From Shewanella baltica (lineage in GTDB: Bacteria; Pseudomonadota; Gammaproteobacteria; Enterobacterales; Shewanellaceae), in assembly GCF_900456975.1 (NCBI RefSeq), contig NZ_UGYM01000002.1, forward strand, positions 2,728,001 through 2,792,000: a stretch of DNA of 64,000 nucleotides. The letters are read 5' to 3'. A model generated the notes under the pieces. It was given only the letters and a program-made list of their open reading frames with translations, had not been told where the DNA came from and made no database searches. A program made the translations under genes and the position numbers. Every line of letters begins with the position of its first letter. The first letter of the stretch is position 1. Shown piece after piece: positions 7,896 through 16,036 of the stretch.

Positions 7896-9640
7896 TAGTA
7901 AATTGGGTCCTTTATCGCTGCTAACCAATCTTCGGTATCATCTATGCCATCTGACTCTAATGCCGTTCCCACTGCCATTGCGGCGGCGACTACGCCATCG
8001 ATGCGGCCTGTGGATTTTTTCTTGGTAAAAATACGGTTGTCTTTGGCGTCGGCCTCAAGCACTGCGCTTGCTGCGTTCCACCTTAGGCATGGGTTGGTTT
8101 TGATTCTGATCTGCTTGCTGGTGATCAGCTTTTCGAACTCTTCAATTGAGCGTGGCATCCACAGGTTTGATTCGGATGCTTTGTAGTAGCCCTGCCCATG
8201 CTTAACCAGCGGGATAAATACGTTTGCCTCTGTTAGCGCTGGCGTTAAGTAGTTAATCCGGTATTGGTCGAAGCCGATGCATTTGATATCGAACTGGGCA
8301 GATAAATCGGCGATGCGTTCGGCGACAAAGCTGTAGTCCACTGCATGCCCGGGTGGTGCATGGATAAAACCTTGCCTTAACCATGCTGAATACGGCACGT
8401 TATCGGTGCGTTCACGGTCAAGTAATGTGTCTTTTGGTGTCCAAAACTCGACTAACAACGTTTTTACTCGCGGGAAGTAAAGCGCTAATGCCGTTAAATC
8501 TCGGGTACCTGATAAGTCGAGCCCGCCGTAGCACTCTTCACCGAAGAGTTCGCTGATATCAAAATCATCTTCACGACCTGTCCATGTGTCGGCGGATAAC
8601 CAAGGTGAGGCAGAATCTACCCACTGACAGAAGTTTAAGCGCCTGACAATGCTCTCTTTGGCTGGCATACCCTTGGCTTGGGTAACCTGTTCGCGCAGAT
8701 ATTTATGCGTGAAGGTGTGCCCTAGTGACGGGTTAGCTTTTTGCCAGCAACTTTCGTCATTAATCGGGTCGTCACCTTCATCGAGAGAACAGATAAAGGC
8801 GAAGAAGGAGTCATCTTCTTTGGTACCCGCACAAATGGCCTTGCCATATTCGTGGTATGAGTAACAAACGCTGGTGCGGTCGTGGCCTGAGTTGGTGATC
8901 ATGAAGATCAGCGCTTGCTTGCGGCCTTTGGTGCCGGCGCGCATCATTTCAACGACGTTGTTATTCTTGTGTTCGTGAACTTCGTCAATCAGCGCCATGT
9001 GTGGACGTGGGCCTGATTGGCCGTTGTCTGAACTGATTGGCCTAAAGAATGAGTTCTTTTCTAGATAGGCTAGGTTCCAAACGCTCTGGCCAGTTCCAGA
9101 TTTTTTTAATCTTGAGCTTAACTGCGGCGACTGGTTGACCATGGAAACCGCATCGCGGAATAAGATCATGGCCTGATCTTTTTTGGTCGCGGCGGCATAA
9201 ATTTCCGCACTTGCCTCGCCATCAGCGACTAAACCATAAAGCCCTATTCCACCTGCTAGCGGTGATTTACCTGATCCTTTGCCGCTTTCGACATAACACA
9301 TGCGGAATCGGCGGGTATGGTCGGCATCTTTCCAACCAAACAAGGAGCCAACAATAAAGGCTTGCCAATCTAGAAGATGGAACGGCTTACCTTCGTGATC
9401 ACCGCCACTTAAGCGCAATACTTTTGGGAAAAAGCTGATCGCGCGGTTTGCTGCGGCTAAGTCAAAATAAAGACCACGTTCGTGGCCTGTTTCTATGTCT
9501 TTTAAATGCCGTTTACAGGCGTTGCGGATGTCTGGCCCCGCTAAGAACTCACCTGATTCAACTTGCTTGGCCCAACGAGTGACGCGATCTTCTATATCAT
9601 CCGAAGAATTCGTCGACTTCGTCTTTTTTCTTGGCGCCAT
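7895..9640 (-). CDS. Terminase large subunit
   Basis: 581 residues. The ATPase P-loop region SGKGSGKS is at about 119-126 and a Walker B-like ALIDE at 216-220; the C-terminal nuclease domain starts with GGLDLSGTRDLTAL. The enzyme cuts concatemeric phage DNA and pumps it into the prohead. It overlaps the small subunit gene by 44 bp. The family matches HK97-type phages with a P27-like small subunit. Confidence 0.93.
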   Translation of the reverse strand: MAPRKKTKSTNSSDDIEDRVTRWAKQVESGEFLAGPDIRNACKRHLKDIETGHERGLYFDLAAANRAISFFPKVLRLSGGDHEGKPFHLLDWQAFIVGSLFGWKDADHTRRFRMCYVESGKGSGKSPLAGGIGLYGLVADGEASAEIYAAATKKDQAMILFRDAVSMVNQSPQLSSRLKKSGTGQSVWNLAYLEKNSFFRPISSDNGQSGPRPHMALIDEVHEHKNNNVVEMMRAGTKGRKQALIFMITNSGHDRTSVCYSYHEYGKAICAGTKEDDSFFAFICSLDEGDDPINDESCWQKANPSLGHTFTHKYLREQVTQAKGMPAKESIVRRLNFCQWVDSASPWLSADTWTGREDDFDISELFGEECYGGLDLSGTRDLTALALYFPRVKTLLVEFWTPKDTLLDRERTDNVPYSAWLRQGFIHAPPGHAVDYSFVAERIADLSAQFDIKCIGFDQYRINYLTPALTEANVFIPLVKHGQGYYKASESNLWMPRSIEEFEKLITSKQIRIKTNPCLRWNAASAVLEADAKDNRIFTKKKSTGRIDGVVAAAMAVGTALESDGIDDTEDWLAAIKDPIY

Positions 9641-10109
9641 CAGTTACCTGTACTTTGCTACGGGCTGATGGGGTTAGCCCAAATTCAACGAGATAGGCTC
9701 TAAAGCGCCGATCGGCATCAGCCAGCATTTGCACGGCTGGGTTAGCCTTCATTAGCATTTGCTCGACTTGCGTAAATTCTTTGGTTTCTTCATCGATGTT
9801 TTCGCCGATGATTTTGATACTTTGGTAGGTTCTTCCGTTTTGCTTAATTTCGTCTCTGAGCTCAAGGATTTCGGAGTAAACATCACATAAACGCTCAAGG
9901 GCCATACCATCGGCAAGGGTAAGAACGCCCATGTCTTTTAGCAGTTGGGTGAGTTTCTTCCATGCGGCTTTGGCTCTTGGGCTTAAGTGAGCTGGCATGC
10001 GAGGAATACCAGCTTGCAATTTCGGCTCTTTTTTATTGAGTGGCCGCTTGCCTGGGTTCCCTGTAACTAGCTTGAGCGCAGTGGGGGTGGTTTTTCTTCC
10101 TACTGCCAC
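9597..10109 (-). CDS. Terminase small subunit, P27 family
   Basis: 170 residues opening with KTTPTALKLVTGNPGKRPLN, the diagnostic motif of P27-family small terminases. A helical central part (LSPRAKAAWKKLTQLLKDMG...MALERLCDVYSE) follows. It recognises the packaging site and hands DNA to the large subunit. Upstream lies an HNH endonuclease gene, its common partner. Confidence 0.92.
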   Translation of the reverse strand: MAVGRKTTPTALKLVTGNPGKRPLNKKEPKLQAGIPRMPAHLSPRAKAAWKKLTQLLKDMGVLTLADGMALERLCDVYSEILELRDEIKQNGRTYQSIKIIGENIDEETKEFTQVEQMLMKANPAVQMLADADRRFRAYLVEFGLTPSARSKVQVTDGAKKKDEVDEFFG

Positions 10110-10121
10110 TTTTCACCTCAA

Positions 10122-10454
10122 TTACTTATTCCAATGGTGGTTAGGGTCTGTAGGCTTGCCGCTTTCATCAGCGCCTGGCTTTACCCCTCTATTCTCCATT
10201 ATTTTTTTAGTGCTATCGTGGCAAAGCTTACAAAGCGGTTGCCAGTTGTTGGTGTCCCAGAACAAGGCTTGATCACCTTGGTGTGGAATTTTGTGGTCCA
10301 CGACTGTCGCGGCTGTGATCTTGCCTTTTTGTTCGCAGAAGCAACAAAGCGGGTGACGACTTAAGAATGTTTCTCTGGCTTTTTGCCAACGTCCACCGTA
10401 CCCGCGCTCTGCGGTTTTACGCTTGTCATCACGCCAGCTAGGTTTTTGACTCAT
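10122..10454 (-). CDS. HNH endonuclease of the packaging module
   Basis: 110 residues with paired cysteines (HPLCCFCEQKG and WQPLCKLCHDSTKK) that bind structural zinc, and the catalytic region VVDHKIPHQGD...NNWQPLC. HNH proteins next to P27-type terminases are needed for cos cleavage in HK97-type phages. Its position directly upstream of the small terminase supports that role here. Confidence 0.88.
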   Translation of the reverse strand: MSQKPSWRDDKRKTAERGYGGRWQKARETFLSRHPLCCFCEQKGKITAATVVDHKIPHQGDQALFWDTNNWQPLCKLCHDSTKKIMENRGVKPGADESGKPTDPNHHWNK

Positions 10455-10819
10455 AACTCATCTGAGCCATCTAAATAGCCTGATAGGTTTTCTTCTTCTG
10501 GACCTGTGGCAATCATCTGATCAACGATTTCAAGATTACTGTTTACCAGCTGACTGATCGCTGTAGTTTGGGCGTTAATGGCAGCGGTTAAGGCTTTCAT
10601 TTGCTCAATTAAATCGTCTTGAGTGCTTTGGTTGATAACTGGCGGCTTGGTACTGCCCTGAAATGTTGGGTATGCCGCATTTAATGCAGTTACATCAACC
10701 CAATCAGCGGGTACCAATGGCACTAATGATTTTGCGCCATTGCCGCCATTACCAATATCAGATTCGACAGCTGGAACTGAAACAATAGCGCCATTAAAGA
10801 CCACTACGACTTTATTCAT
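10451..10819 (-). CDS. Hypothetical phage protein between holin and HNH genes
   Basis: About 122 residues; ATGs at 10828, 10825 and 10819 are all possible and none has a clear ribosome binding site. The N-terminus is beta-type (NKVVVVFNGAIVSVP); the C-terminal half is helical (DLIEQMKALTAAINAQTTAISQ) and ends acidic. Overlaps both neighbours by a few bases, so it is part of the late operon. No family recognised. Confidence 0.55.
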   Translation of the reverse strand: MNKVVVVFNGAIVSVPAVESDIGNGGNGAKSLVPLVPADWVDVTALNAAYPTFQGSTKPPVINQSTQDDLIEQMKALTAAINAQTTAISQLVNSNLEIVDQMIATGPEEENLSGYLDGSDEL

Positions 10820-11081
10820 TGCCATCATCCATATTGATTACTTTTAAGTTGCCTTGCTTAATCGCGGCCATTCTCGCTTCGTGAAATTCTCGGTTTTGTT
10901 TTTTCTTTTCTCGCGAGAGACGAAATTGAACTACGAATAAAGCGATTGTTGATGCGATACCAAGCAACAACGCAATATTATTGAGTGACAAAAAGCCGCC
11001 TATTGCTGTTGAGATCGAAGCAATATAGCTTCCGGTTGTCGTAGCTTTATCCATAATTGGCGCCAATGGTTTGATATTCAT
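10812..11081 (-). CDS. Holin, class II / pinholin-like
   Basis: 89 residues. A weakly hydrophobic Ser/Thr/Gly-rich segment (TTTGSYIASISTAIGGFLSL) is followed by a strong membrane helix (IALLLGIASTIALFVVQF) and a charged tail (RLSREKKKQNREFHE). An internal MDK start (residue 10) gives the S21-like possibility of two starts. Phage 21 pinholins have this plan and work with SAR endolysins, and the endolysin at 11972 looks SAR-type. The family call rests on topology, not on a match search. Confidence 0.65.
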   Translation of the reverse strand: MNIKPLAPIMDKATTTGSYIASISTAIGGFLSLNNIALLLGIASTIALFVVQFRLSREKKKQNREFHEARMAAIKQGNLKVINMDDGNE

Positions 11082-11094
11082 TGTTAGCCTCCGA

Positions 11095-11382
11095 TCACTC
11101 GGTAGACAGTTTTGATTTTTCGCTTTTAATCCATGTTTCTAGTGCTAACCAATCTCGGTCACACAATGAAATCACTTCAATCAACGAATTGGTGTATTCA
11201 GAAAGTTCTTGGTTTTTCTTGCTGGAATATCGTGGCGCTAGGCACTGGCTGATCAGTTCCTGTGGTGGGAAAACATACTTTATCTTGGTAACGGTAACGG
11301 TTCGCACATCTGGCTGAACGCTCGAGCACCCTATTAAGATCTGCAGGGATATCAGCAGTGCCCCAAGATTTCGTTTTTTCAT
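11095..11382 (-). CDS. Outer-membrane spanin lipoprotein, Rz1-like
   Basis: 95 residues from the ATG at 11382. A short lipoprotein signal ends in the lipobox LIGCSS, giving a mature Cys-anchored protein. It overlaps the 3' end of the Rz-like gene by about 185 bp in another frame, the hallmark of Rz/Rz1 pairs. The o-spanin joins the i-spanin across the periplasm and fuses the two membranes at lysis. A cysteine pair (ISQCLAP, ISLCDRDW) typical of this group is present. Confidence 0.78.
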   Translation of the reverse strand: MKKRNLGALLISLQILIGCSSVQPDVRTVTVTKIKYVFPPQELISQCLAPRYSSKKNQELSEYTNSLIEVISLCDRDWLALETWIKSEKSKLSTE

Positions 11383-11722
11383 CACTGGCCCCGTTAAAAA
11401 TTTGCTTCAATTCTTTATTGCTTGCGGCAAATTCCTGCTTAATTTCATTTCGATCACGTTCTCGATCGCTTAATGCTTTCGCTAATAAGCTAAGGCTGGA
11501 TAACAAGTTTTCTTTATCTTTTTCAGCAACTTCAAGCGAGTCTGAAACAGAAGTCAAATCCTTTTGCAAGTTTTCCCTTGATTGCTCTGATCTAGCCAAA
11601 TCACTCTTTAACAGTGCTATTTGACCCTGATTTATCCTCAAAAACACACCTAAAGCCAGAATAGTAACGACCAGCAAACCGATAACTAACGCAATGATTT
11701 TATTCTTTAATGTACTGAACAT
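11198..11722 (-). CDS. Inner-membrane spanin, Rz-like
   Basis: About 174 residues from the ATG at 11722 (preceded by GGAAGG). One N-terminal membrane helix (IIALVIGLLVVTILALGVFL) is followed by a long coiled coil (about residues 30-105) and a Pro-containing C-terminal part. This is the i-spanin plan. It carries the Rz1-like gene inside its 3' third. Confidence 0.78.
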   Translation of the reverse strand: MFSTLKNKIIALVIGLLVVTILALGVFLRINQGQIALLKSDLARSEQSRENLQKDLTSVSDSLEVAEKDKENLLSSLSLLAKALSDRERDRNEIKQEFAASNKELKQIFNGASDEKTKSWGTADIPADLNRVLERSARCANRYRYQDKVCFPTTGTDQPVPSATIFQQEKPRTF

Positions 11723-11792
11723 TTTCAAGACCTTCCTGCGCCAGAAAAAAAGGTTTCATTTCGCGGTTTTGTATAAAGATGGGAGCGCACGG

Positions 11793-11909
11793 TCAGTTAG
11801 GTAAAAGCCCCAAGGTTTCGACCCGCCCCACCCCCACTGACAAAGCCTCAACCGATTCATATGCGTTGATTACAGAGCCTTTACCGAAAGATTTGAACGC
11901 TGGCATCAT
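11793..11909 (-). CDS. Possible 38-residue protein between endolysin and Rz genes
   Basis: An ATG at 11909 preceded by AGAAGGG opens a 38-codon frame (MMPAFKSFGKGSVINAYESV...). It fills most of the 250-bp gap between the endolysin and Rz genes in the direction of transcription. No family recognised; it could be fortuitous. Confidence 0.3.
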   Translation of the reverse strand: MMPAFKSFGKGSVINAYESVEALSVGVGRVETLGLLPN

Positions 11910-11971
11910 GAAATTAAACCCTTCTGAAATCGCTTCTAATCGCGTTGTGTTGGATATTATTTAGAGTCAAT

Positions 11972-12484
11972 CTACTGCAGTGAGTCAAGGCAGCGCTTAT
12001 GCCGCTCTTGCACTCGAACCCATACTCCATAGCAGCGCTTGTTGCCAGGCGTTGAACAGTCATAGCCAGCGGCAGTGCGATACTGCGGAAGCAGAAGCGC
12101 ATCACATGCCTGTTGATATTCGCCTTTGATTACATGATCACGCATGGGTGAGTTAGACCATCGGCCAATGCCGTACTGGTAAACCCAATCGATATAGAGA
12201 TCGTAAGATGCTTGGTTAAGCTCAGCATTCGGTAAGCTATTGCGGAAGCGTTCCTCATCCTTTGAGATGTGAGCCTTAGCTGTTGTAAGCGCATTAATAG
12301 GTGTGAATTTCTCACCAAGCTTTACGGGCCGACCATCGGCGTGATACGTAGAACCAAAGCCCCCAGTCGGCCTATCTCCTTGCACAGGAACTGTAGCGAC
12401 TGGTGCAAACCCTTCTGACGTGACCAAGGTAATGAATGCTGCAGCTGATAGGCTAAGGCCTGTGACTATCATCTTATTGCGCAT
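11972..12484 (-). CDS. Endolysin, GH24-type lysozyme with probable SAR N-terminus
   Basis: 170 residues. The N-terminus has a weakly hydrophobic Ala/Ser/Thr-rich helix (GLSLSAAAFITLVTS) and no cleavage site, typical of signal-arrest-release domains. Directly after it come Glu24 in SEGF and GDRPTGGFGSTYH, which carry the catalytic Glu and the Asp/Thr region; 'YDLYIDWVYQYGIGRW' and 'GYDCSTPGNKRCYGVWVR' complete the family pattern. It cleaves peptidoglycan once released from the membrane. Lies in the lysis cassette upstream of the spanins and holin. Confidence 0.85.
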   Translation of the reverse strand: MRNKMIVTGLSLSAAAFITLVTSEGFAPVATVPVQGDRPTGGFGSTYHADGRPVKLGEKFTPINALTTAKAHISKDEERFRNSLPNAELNQASYDLYIDWVYQYGIGRWSNSPMRDHVIKGEYQQACDALLLPQYRTAAGYDCSTPGNKRCYGVWVRVQERHKRCLDSLQ

Positions 12485-12488
12485 GCTT

Positions 12489-12752
12489 TTACTTTCCGAT
12501 CCGTGGTGAACCTAAAGGACCTGTATCTGGCGCTTTTGCGGCCATGAGCTTAAAGCTTTCTAACTGCAATGCTTCAGCTTCAGCTAATAGTTTGATGATT
12601 TGAAGGTTATTTGACTTAACCTTCTCAGCTAATTCGCTTTTATCATGTGCAACACGGGCCGTCTTCTCGGCGACTTCTTCTTGCAATTGTTTAAGCAATA
12701 ATTCGAGCTTGAATCCATTTGGATTGGCAACACTCATCAAAATCTTATTCAT
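12489..12752 (-). CDS. Hypothetical coiled-coil protein upstream of the endolysin
   Basis: 87 residues, nearly all amphipathic helix (LELLLKQLQEEVAEKTARVAHDKSELAEKVKS...) with a Gly/Pro-rich end. Ends 4 bp before the endolysin start. No family recognised. It is in the late transcript just before lysis genes. Confidence 0.55.
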   Translation of the reverse strand: MNKILMSVANPNGFKLELLLKQLQEEVAEKTARVAHDKSELAEKVKSNNLQIIKLLAEAEALQLESFKLMAAKAPDTGPLGSPRIGK

Positions 12753-12825
12753 AGATGCCCCAAAACAAAAACTCCAGCAGATGCTGAGGCTTCAAGTTGA
12801 ACAATAATTTAAGGTGCAGAAATGC

Positions 12826-12849
12826 AAAAACCACCTTTAAGGTGGCTTT
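12826..12849 (-). terminator. Intrinsic terminator on the minus strand
   Basis: CCACCTTTAAGGTGG palindrome (7-bp stem with a 1-nt loop) flanked on the minus strand by a TTTTTG run. Located downstream of the DUF3892 gene and upstream of the lysis cassette; a candidate site for Q-mediated antitermination. Confidence 0.65.
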
Positions 12850-12922
12850 AGATGCTTTAATCCGCATTGTTATAGCACGATAGTAAATCTATGCGGCTGG
12901 GTCAATAGATGCTGATGAGCCT

Positions 12923-13240
12923 TTATGGACACTCAGGCAAACTAAGTAGATTATTTGGCTGCTCACCATCATTCTCAGTTTTCAAATATTTATTACCCTT
13001 GGCACTGGTGGCAATGATAACCCAAACTGACTGCTCATCAACACTGACAAAAAAATTCCACTTCTCGGACTCGATCCCTTTAATCGCATCATCTAAAGTA
13101 ATTTTCCAAGTTGTACCACCTGGGTTTAATCCTCCAACATGACTGATTCTTTCGTGTGCACTTGCTCGATCAGTCTTATTGATACATTTTATCTGAAGAT
13201 TTATTGTCACTTCCTGCTCCTTGGTTAGATGTAAATCCAT
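12923..13240 (-). CDS. DUF3892 family protein
   Basis: 105 residues. [25 protein letters not shown], the [13 protein letters not shown] block and the ending [23 protein letters not shown] are the recognisable DUF3892 pattern. Function of the family is unknown. It has its own intergenic upstream region (A+T-rich, 13241-13343) and a terminator after it, so it may be a separately expressed accessory ('moron') gene. Confidence 0.8.
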   Translation of the reverse strand: MDLHLTKEQEVTINLQIKCINKTDRASAHERISHVGGLNPGGTTWKITLDDAIKGIESEKWNFFVSVDEQSVWVIIATSAKGNKYLKTENDGEQPNNLLSLPECP

Positions 13241-13343
13241 GCCTATCTATTGGACTTAATAGATAGTTATAATTTAAATTATATTTACATTTATTCAACA
13301 TCACAGGTCACAATTAAGACAATTAACTTTGCATATATATTTT

Positions 13344-13775
13344 CTATGTTGCCGACTTAATAGCTAATTTAACGCCTTCAGATAGAAGGACTCGGATTGC
13401 AGCTAAAGCTCCAGCCTTGCTAGTTTCTTTTACTCCACCGATCAGTATACTCCCTAACGACTCGCTAGATTTTAGGGATTCAGGTATTAAATTTAATAAT
13501 TCAAACGCCTTAGGCGTTAAAGTTACTGAGCCAAATTCTTGGGCAGTTTTATGTTCCGCCCATATATAATCTGCCTTTTCAAGCCAATCGGCTGTTGAAC
13601 GACATAATTTATGAAGCTCCATAGAGCTTTCATTATCAAACTGAAATTCAGAAAAGTATTCTGATACTTTTCCTGCAATGTAGTAATGATTCACACATAC
13701 AGGCCTAGGAAATCCCTCATAGCATACTCCTAGAATTTCTTTTACAGCCAAATTAAATGCTTCAATATTATTCAT
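13344..13775 (-). CDS. Hypothetical protein downstream of umuC
   Basis: 143 residues, not recognised. The middle is helical with 'SVTLTPKAFELLNLIPESL', which resembles a winged-helix effector region, and the C-terminus is hydrophobic/small-residue rich (LGSILIGGVKETSKAGALAAI). Its N-terminal 'FNLAVKEI' resembles the start of the repeat protein at 15676-15960 (MNLAVKEI). Close to umuC on the same strand, so it may be transcribed in the same SOS unit. Confidence 0.5.
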   Translation of the reverse strand: MNNIEAFNLAVKEILGVCYEGFPRPVCVNHYYIAGKVSEYFSEFQFDNESSMELHKLCRSTADWLEKADYIWAEHKTAQEFGSVTLTPKAFELLNLIPESLKSSESLGSILIGGVKETSKAGALAAIRVLLSEGVKLAIKSAT

Positions 13776-13802
13776 ATTTACACCATGTTTTTAAGATTAA
13801 CT

Positions 13803-15059
13803 TCAACACTTTATTCTAGGCAAACAGCCCCACTTGGTAGTGTACTGTGGCGTCAGTAGCTCACGCCGCATTGCCCACTTTTGTTCGATACCCTGAGCGG
13901 CTAAGAACAAGGTATCACGACCATAGCGTAAGTTAATGCCATCAAGTGTTTGCATCAAAGCTGGATCTGCTTTCGGCGCGTTAAATAAGTCGAATTGCTG
14001 ATACTTATCACAACTTAGATTAATGAGCCCAATGCCGATCTTGTAATATCTCACACCTTCTCTAAATAATTTAGGTGCAGCAGCTGTCATCGCTCTGGTC
14101 ATTTCGACAGTGCAGTTAGTAGCACAGGGGAAGTGAACAATAGATTTAAAACTTGCAGGATGTTCGTCGTAAGGAGAATTGCTGGCGAACAGTAGCATTG
14201 ATTTACAACTTGAGCCTTGCGCCCTTGCCTTGGATGCGGCAATTGCGACATGTTTACTCAATGCCTGCAGGAGTGAATCAAAATCAATAATCCTTTCGCC
14301 AACTGATCGGGTGGAGAATATCTGTTGTTTATCCGCTCTGGCTTGGTCCCATTGTTTACATTCCTGCCCATTGAGTTCGCGCACTGTGCGTTCAATCTCA
14401 ATGCTGAATTGTTTTCTCGCAAGTCCTGCTGGCATTTTAGCAAGATCAAGAGCGGTGTTGATGCTCATTAACTCAAGCTTTTTACTAATCCGCCGACCAA
14501 TTCCCCATACGTCGCCAACGGGTGTTTGTTTTAAAATTGCTAACCGTTCTACCTCATTATCAATGACGCAAACACCGCTATAACCCGGTATTTTTTTAGC
14601 TGCATGGTTGGCAATTTTTGCCAGCGTTAGGCTAGCAGCAATGCCAACACATACAGGTAAGCGAGCCTCTTTCCATACTGCACGGCGGATTAACTGTCCT
14701 TGTGTCTTTAGGCACTTAATTGCCGGATAACAATGCTTGAATGACAGAAAGCTTTCATCGATGGAATACACATGCTGATCCGGTGCAAACCGACCAATAA
14801 TTTCCATCATCTTGGACGATAGGTCGGCGTACAGCTCGTAATTTGAAGAACAAGCAATAACACCGAGTTTCTGACACTGGTCTCTTACTTGAAAGTAAGG
14901 CGCAAATTTAGGTATACCAGCTTCTTTTGCTTGTCTATTCGCGGCAACGATACATCCATCATTGTTGCTTAGAACGATCATTGGCTTACCGCGCCAATCT
15001 GGTCGAAAGACTTGCTCTGCACTGCAGTAAAATGAGTTAGCGTCAACTAAGGCATACAT
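13803..15059 (-). CDS. umuC: DNA polymerase V catalytic subunit UmuC
   Basis: 418 residues from MYALVDANSFYCSAEQVF at 15059; the frame extends further upstream but this is the conserved start and it overlaps umuD. Y-family polymerase motifs are clear: DANSFY, SNNDGCIVAANRQAK, and the catalytic YSIDESFL; then the helix-hairpin-helix region (GDVWGIGRRISKKL) and the little-finger domain. It performs error-prone translesion synthesis with UmuD'. The gene is inside the prophage late region, controlled by the LexA box upstream of umuD. Confidence 0.93.
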   Translation of the reverse strand: MYALVDANSFYCSAEQVFRPDWRGKPMIVLSNNDGCIVAANRQAKEAGIPKFAPYFQVRDQCQKLGVIACSSNYELYADLSSKMMEIIGRFAPDQHVYSIDESFLSFKHCYPAIKCLKTQGQLIRRAVWKEARLPVCVGIAASLTLAKIANHAAKKIPGYSGVCVIDNEVERLAILKQTPVGDVWGIGRRISKKLELMSINTALDLAKMPAGLARKQFSIEIERTVRELNGQECKQWDQARADKQQIFSTRSVGERIIDFDSLLQALSKHVAIAASKARAQGSSCKSMLLFASNSPYDEHPASFKSIVHFPCATNCTVEMTRAMTAAAPKLFREGVRYYKIGIGLINLSCDKYQQFDLFNAPKADPALMQTLDGINLRYGRDTLFLAAQGIEQKWAMRRELLTPQYTTKWGCLPRIKC

Positions 15060-15475
15060 AGTTGTGACGCCAATATAGAACAATGGGTGTGCAACCTAAC
15101 AGACCGAGTTACAACCCCTTCAATACGGAAGTCATCGTAATCTTTAACCTCAACGGCTTGCTGTTGTTCATTAGAAGATAGAAGCATTTTTCTGGCTTTA
15201 TCATAGATTTTACACACGAACTCGCCGTTCAGCGTTGCAACGATAACGTTACCTTGTTGAGCTGTAACATGCCTGTCCACAATGAGTACGTCACCGTCAA
15301 ATATGCCAACACCTTGCATCGAATCCCCCTGCGCTATACCAATGTAAGTAGCGCTAGGATGTTGCACTAAAAGCTCGTCCAGACTTAAACCGAGCTGTGT
15401 GTATTCTGCTGCAGGGCTTTCAAAGCCATGAACCCCAGCGTGTGCTGGTAAAGCTATAAAGGGCAAAACACGCAT
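15047..15475 (-). CDS. umuD: UmuD, self-cleaving SOS polymerase accessory subunit
   Basis: 142 residues, S24 peptidase fold: catalytic Ser in QGDSMQG and Lys in FVCKIYDK. The pre-cleavage arm aligns as HGFESPAAEY where E. coli has CGFPSPAADY, so the residue before the scissile Gly is His rather than Cys/Ala. An alternative Ala-Gly lies three residues earlier. RecA-stimulated self-cleavage would give UmuD'. Overlaps umuC by 13 bp; LexA box 15 bp upstream. Confidence 0.93.
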   Translation of the reverse strand: MRVLPFIALPAHAGVHGFESPAAEYTQLGLSLDELLVQHPSATYIGIAQGDSMQGVGIFDGDVLIVDRHVTAQQGNVIVATLNGEFVCKIYDKARKMLLSSNEQQQAVEVKDYDDFRIEGVVTRSVRLHTHCSILASQLCMP

Positions 15476-15489
15476 AAAAGCACCAAATC

Positions 15490-15507
15490 ACTGTATATAA
15501 TTACAGT
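15490..15507 (-). promoter_or_regulatory. LexA (SOS) box of umuDC
   Basis: ACTGTATATAATTACAGT is a near-perfect CTGT-N8-ACAG SOS box with an A/T core, placed just upstream of the umuD ATG at 15475. It implies DNA-damage induction of the pair independently of prophage late transcription. Confidence 0.9.
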
Positions 15508-15552
15508 GATTATAGCGCTTGAGTTGTAGTTAGCAAATTTTGAATGATTTAG

Positions 15553-15569
15553 TTATCAGTTAACTGATT
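15553..15569. repeat. 17-bp palindrome-containing repeat, copy 1 (intergenic)
   Basis: TTATCAGTTAACTGATT, containing the 14-bp perfect palindrome ATCAGTTAACTGAT. Lies between the LexA box and the repeat-protein gene. Exact copies are at 23760 and 31518, with a one-mismatch copy at 4347. Confidence 0.7.
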
Positions 15570-15675
15570 ATTGACGTCACTAAACATTGATAATGTCTAC
15601 ATGTCTAATCCTCAGTGACTATCAATATTAGCTCTCAAAGATTTAATTACATTAGATAGAGCTAACTATCGAAGT

Positions 15676-15960
15676 TTATTTACAGCCTCTTCCTGCTTGC
15701 CCTAAGGCCTCCAAAACTTTCGCCCTAAAGTTAGGGTGTATTCGATAAATACTCATTATGGATTGTACCGCTTTATCACCACCTGCTCTCCCTAAAGCTT
15801 TTAGAACTGCTTCTATAAAATTAGGATGAAGTGCATAGATACGCATAATAGCTTCAACGGCATCATCACCACCCGCATACCCAAGAGAATCGATAACTTC
15901 AGCCCTATAATTAGGATTAGAAGTATAAATTTCTACAATTTCCTTTACTGCTAAATTCAT
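15676..15960 (-). CDS. HEAT-like repeat protein with three exact 30-residue repeats
   Basis: 94 residues from MNLAVKEIVEIY at 15960 (a longer reading from 16005 lacks support). Repeats are in 30-residue register: IYTSNPNYRAEVIDSLGYAGG, then IYALHPNFIEAVLKALGRAGG, then IYRIHPNFRAKVLEALGQAG. Each unit looks like two helices, as in HEAT/armadillo folds that bind proteins. The high internal identity suggests recent repeat expansion. It stands alone between umuD and a DUF4406 gene; function unknown. Confidence 0.6.
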   Translation of the reverse strand: MNLAVKEIVEIYTSNPNYRAEVIDSLGYAGGDDAVEAIMRIYALHPNFIEAVLKALGRAGGDKAVQSIMSIYRIHPNFRAKVLEALGQAGRGCK

Positions 15961-16036
15961 GATTACCTTATGTTCAACTAGAAAAATAGTCACAATATTT
16001 AGCATATTGCTACTCTTTAATCTAATTTTTCAGCTA

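Noticed and set aside
11779..11964. 61-residue plus-strand frame between endolysin and Rz genes
   Set aside because: Opposite to the operon, no ribosome binding site, and a minus-strand frame with a better start lies in the same DNA.
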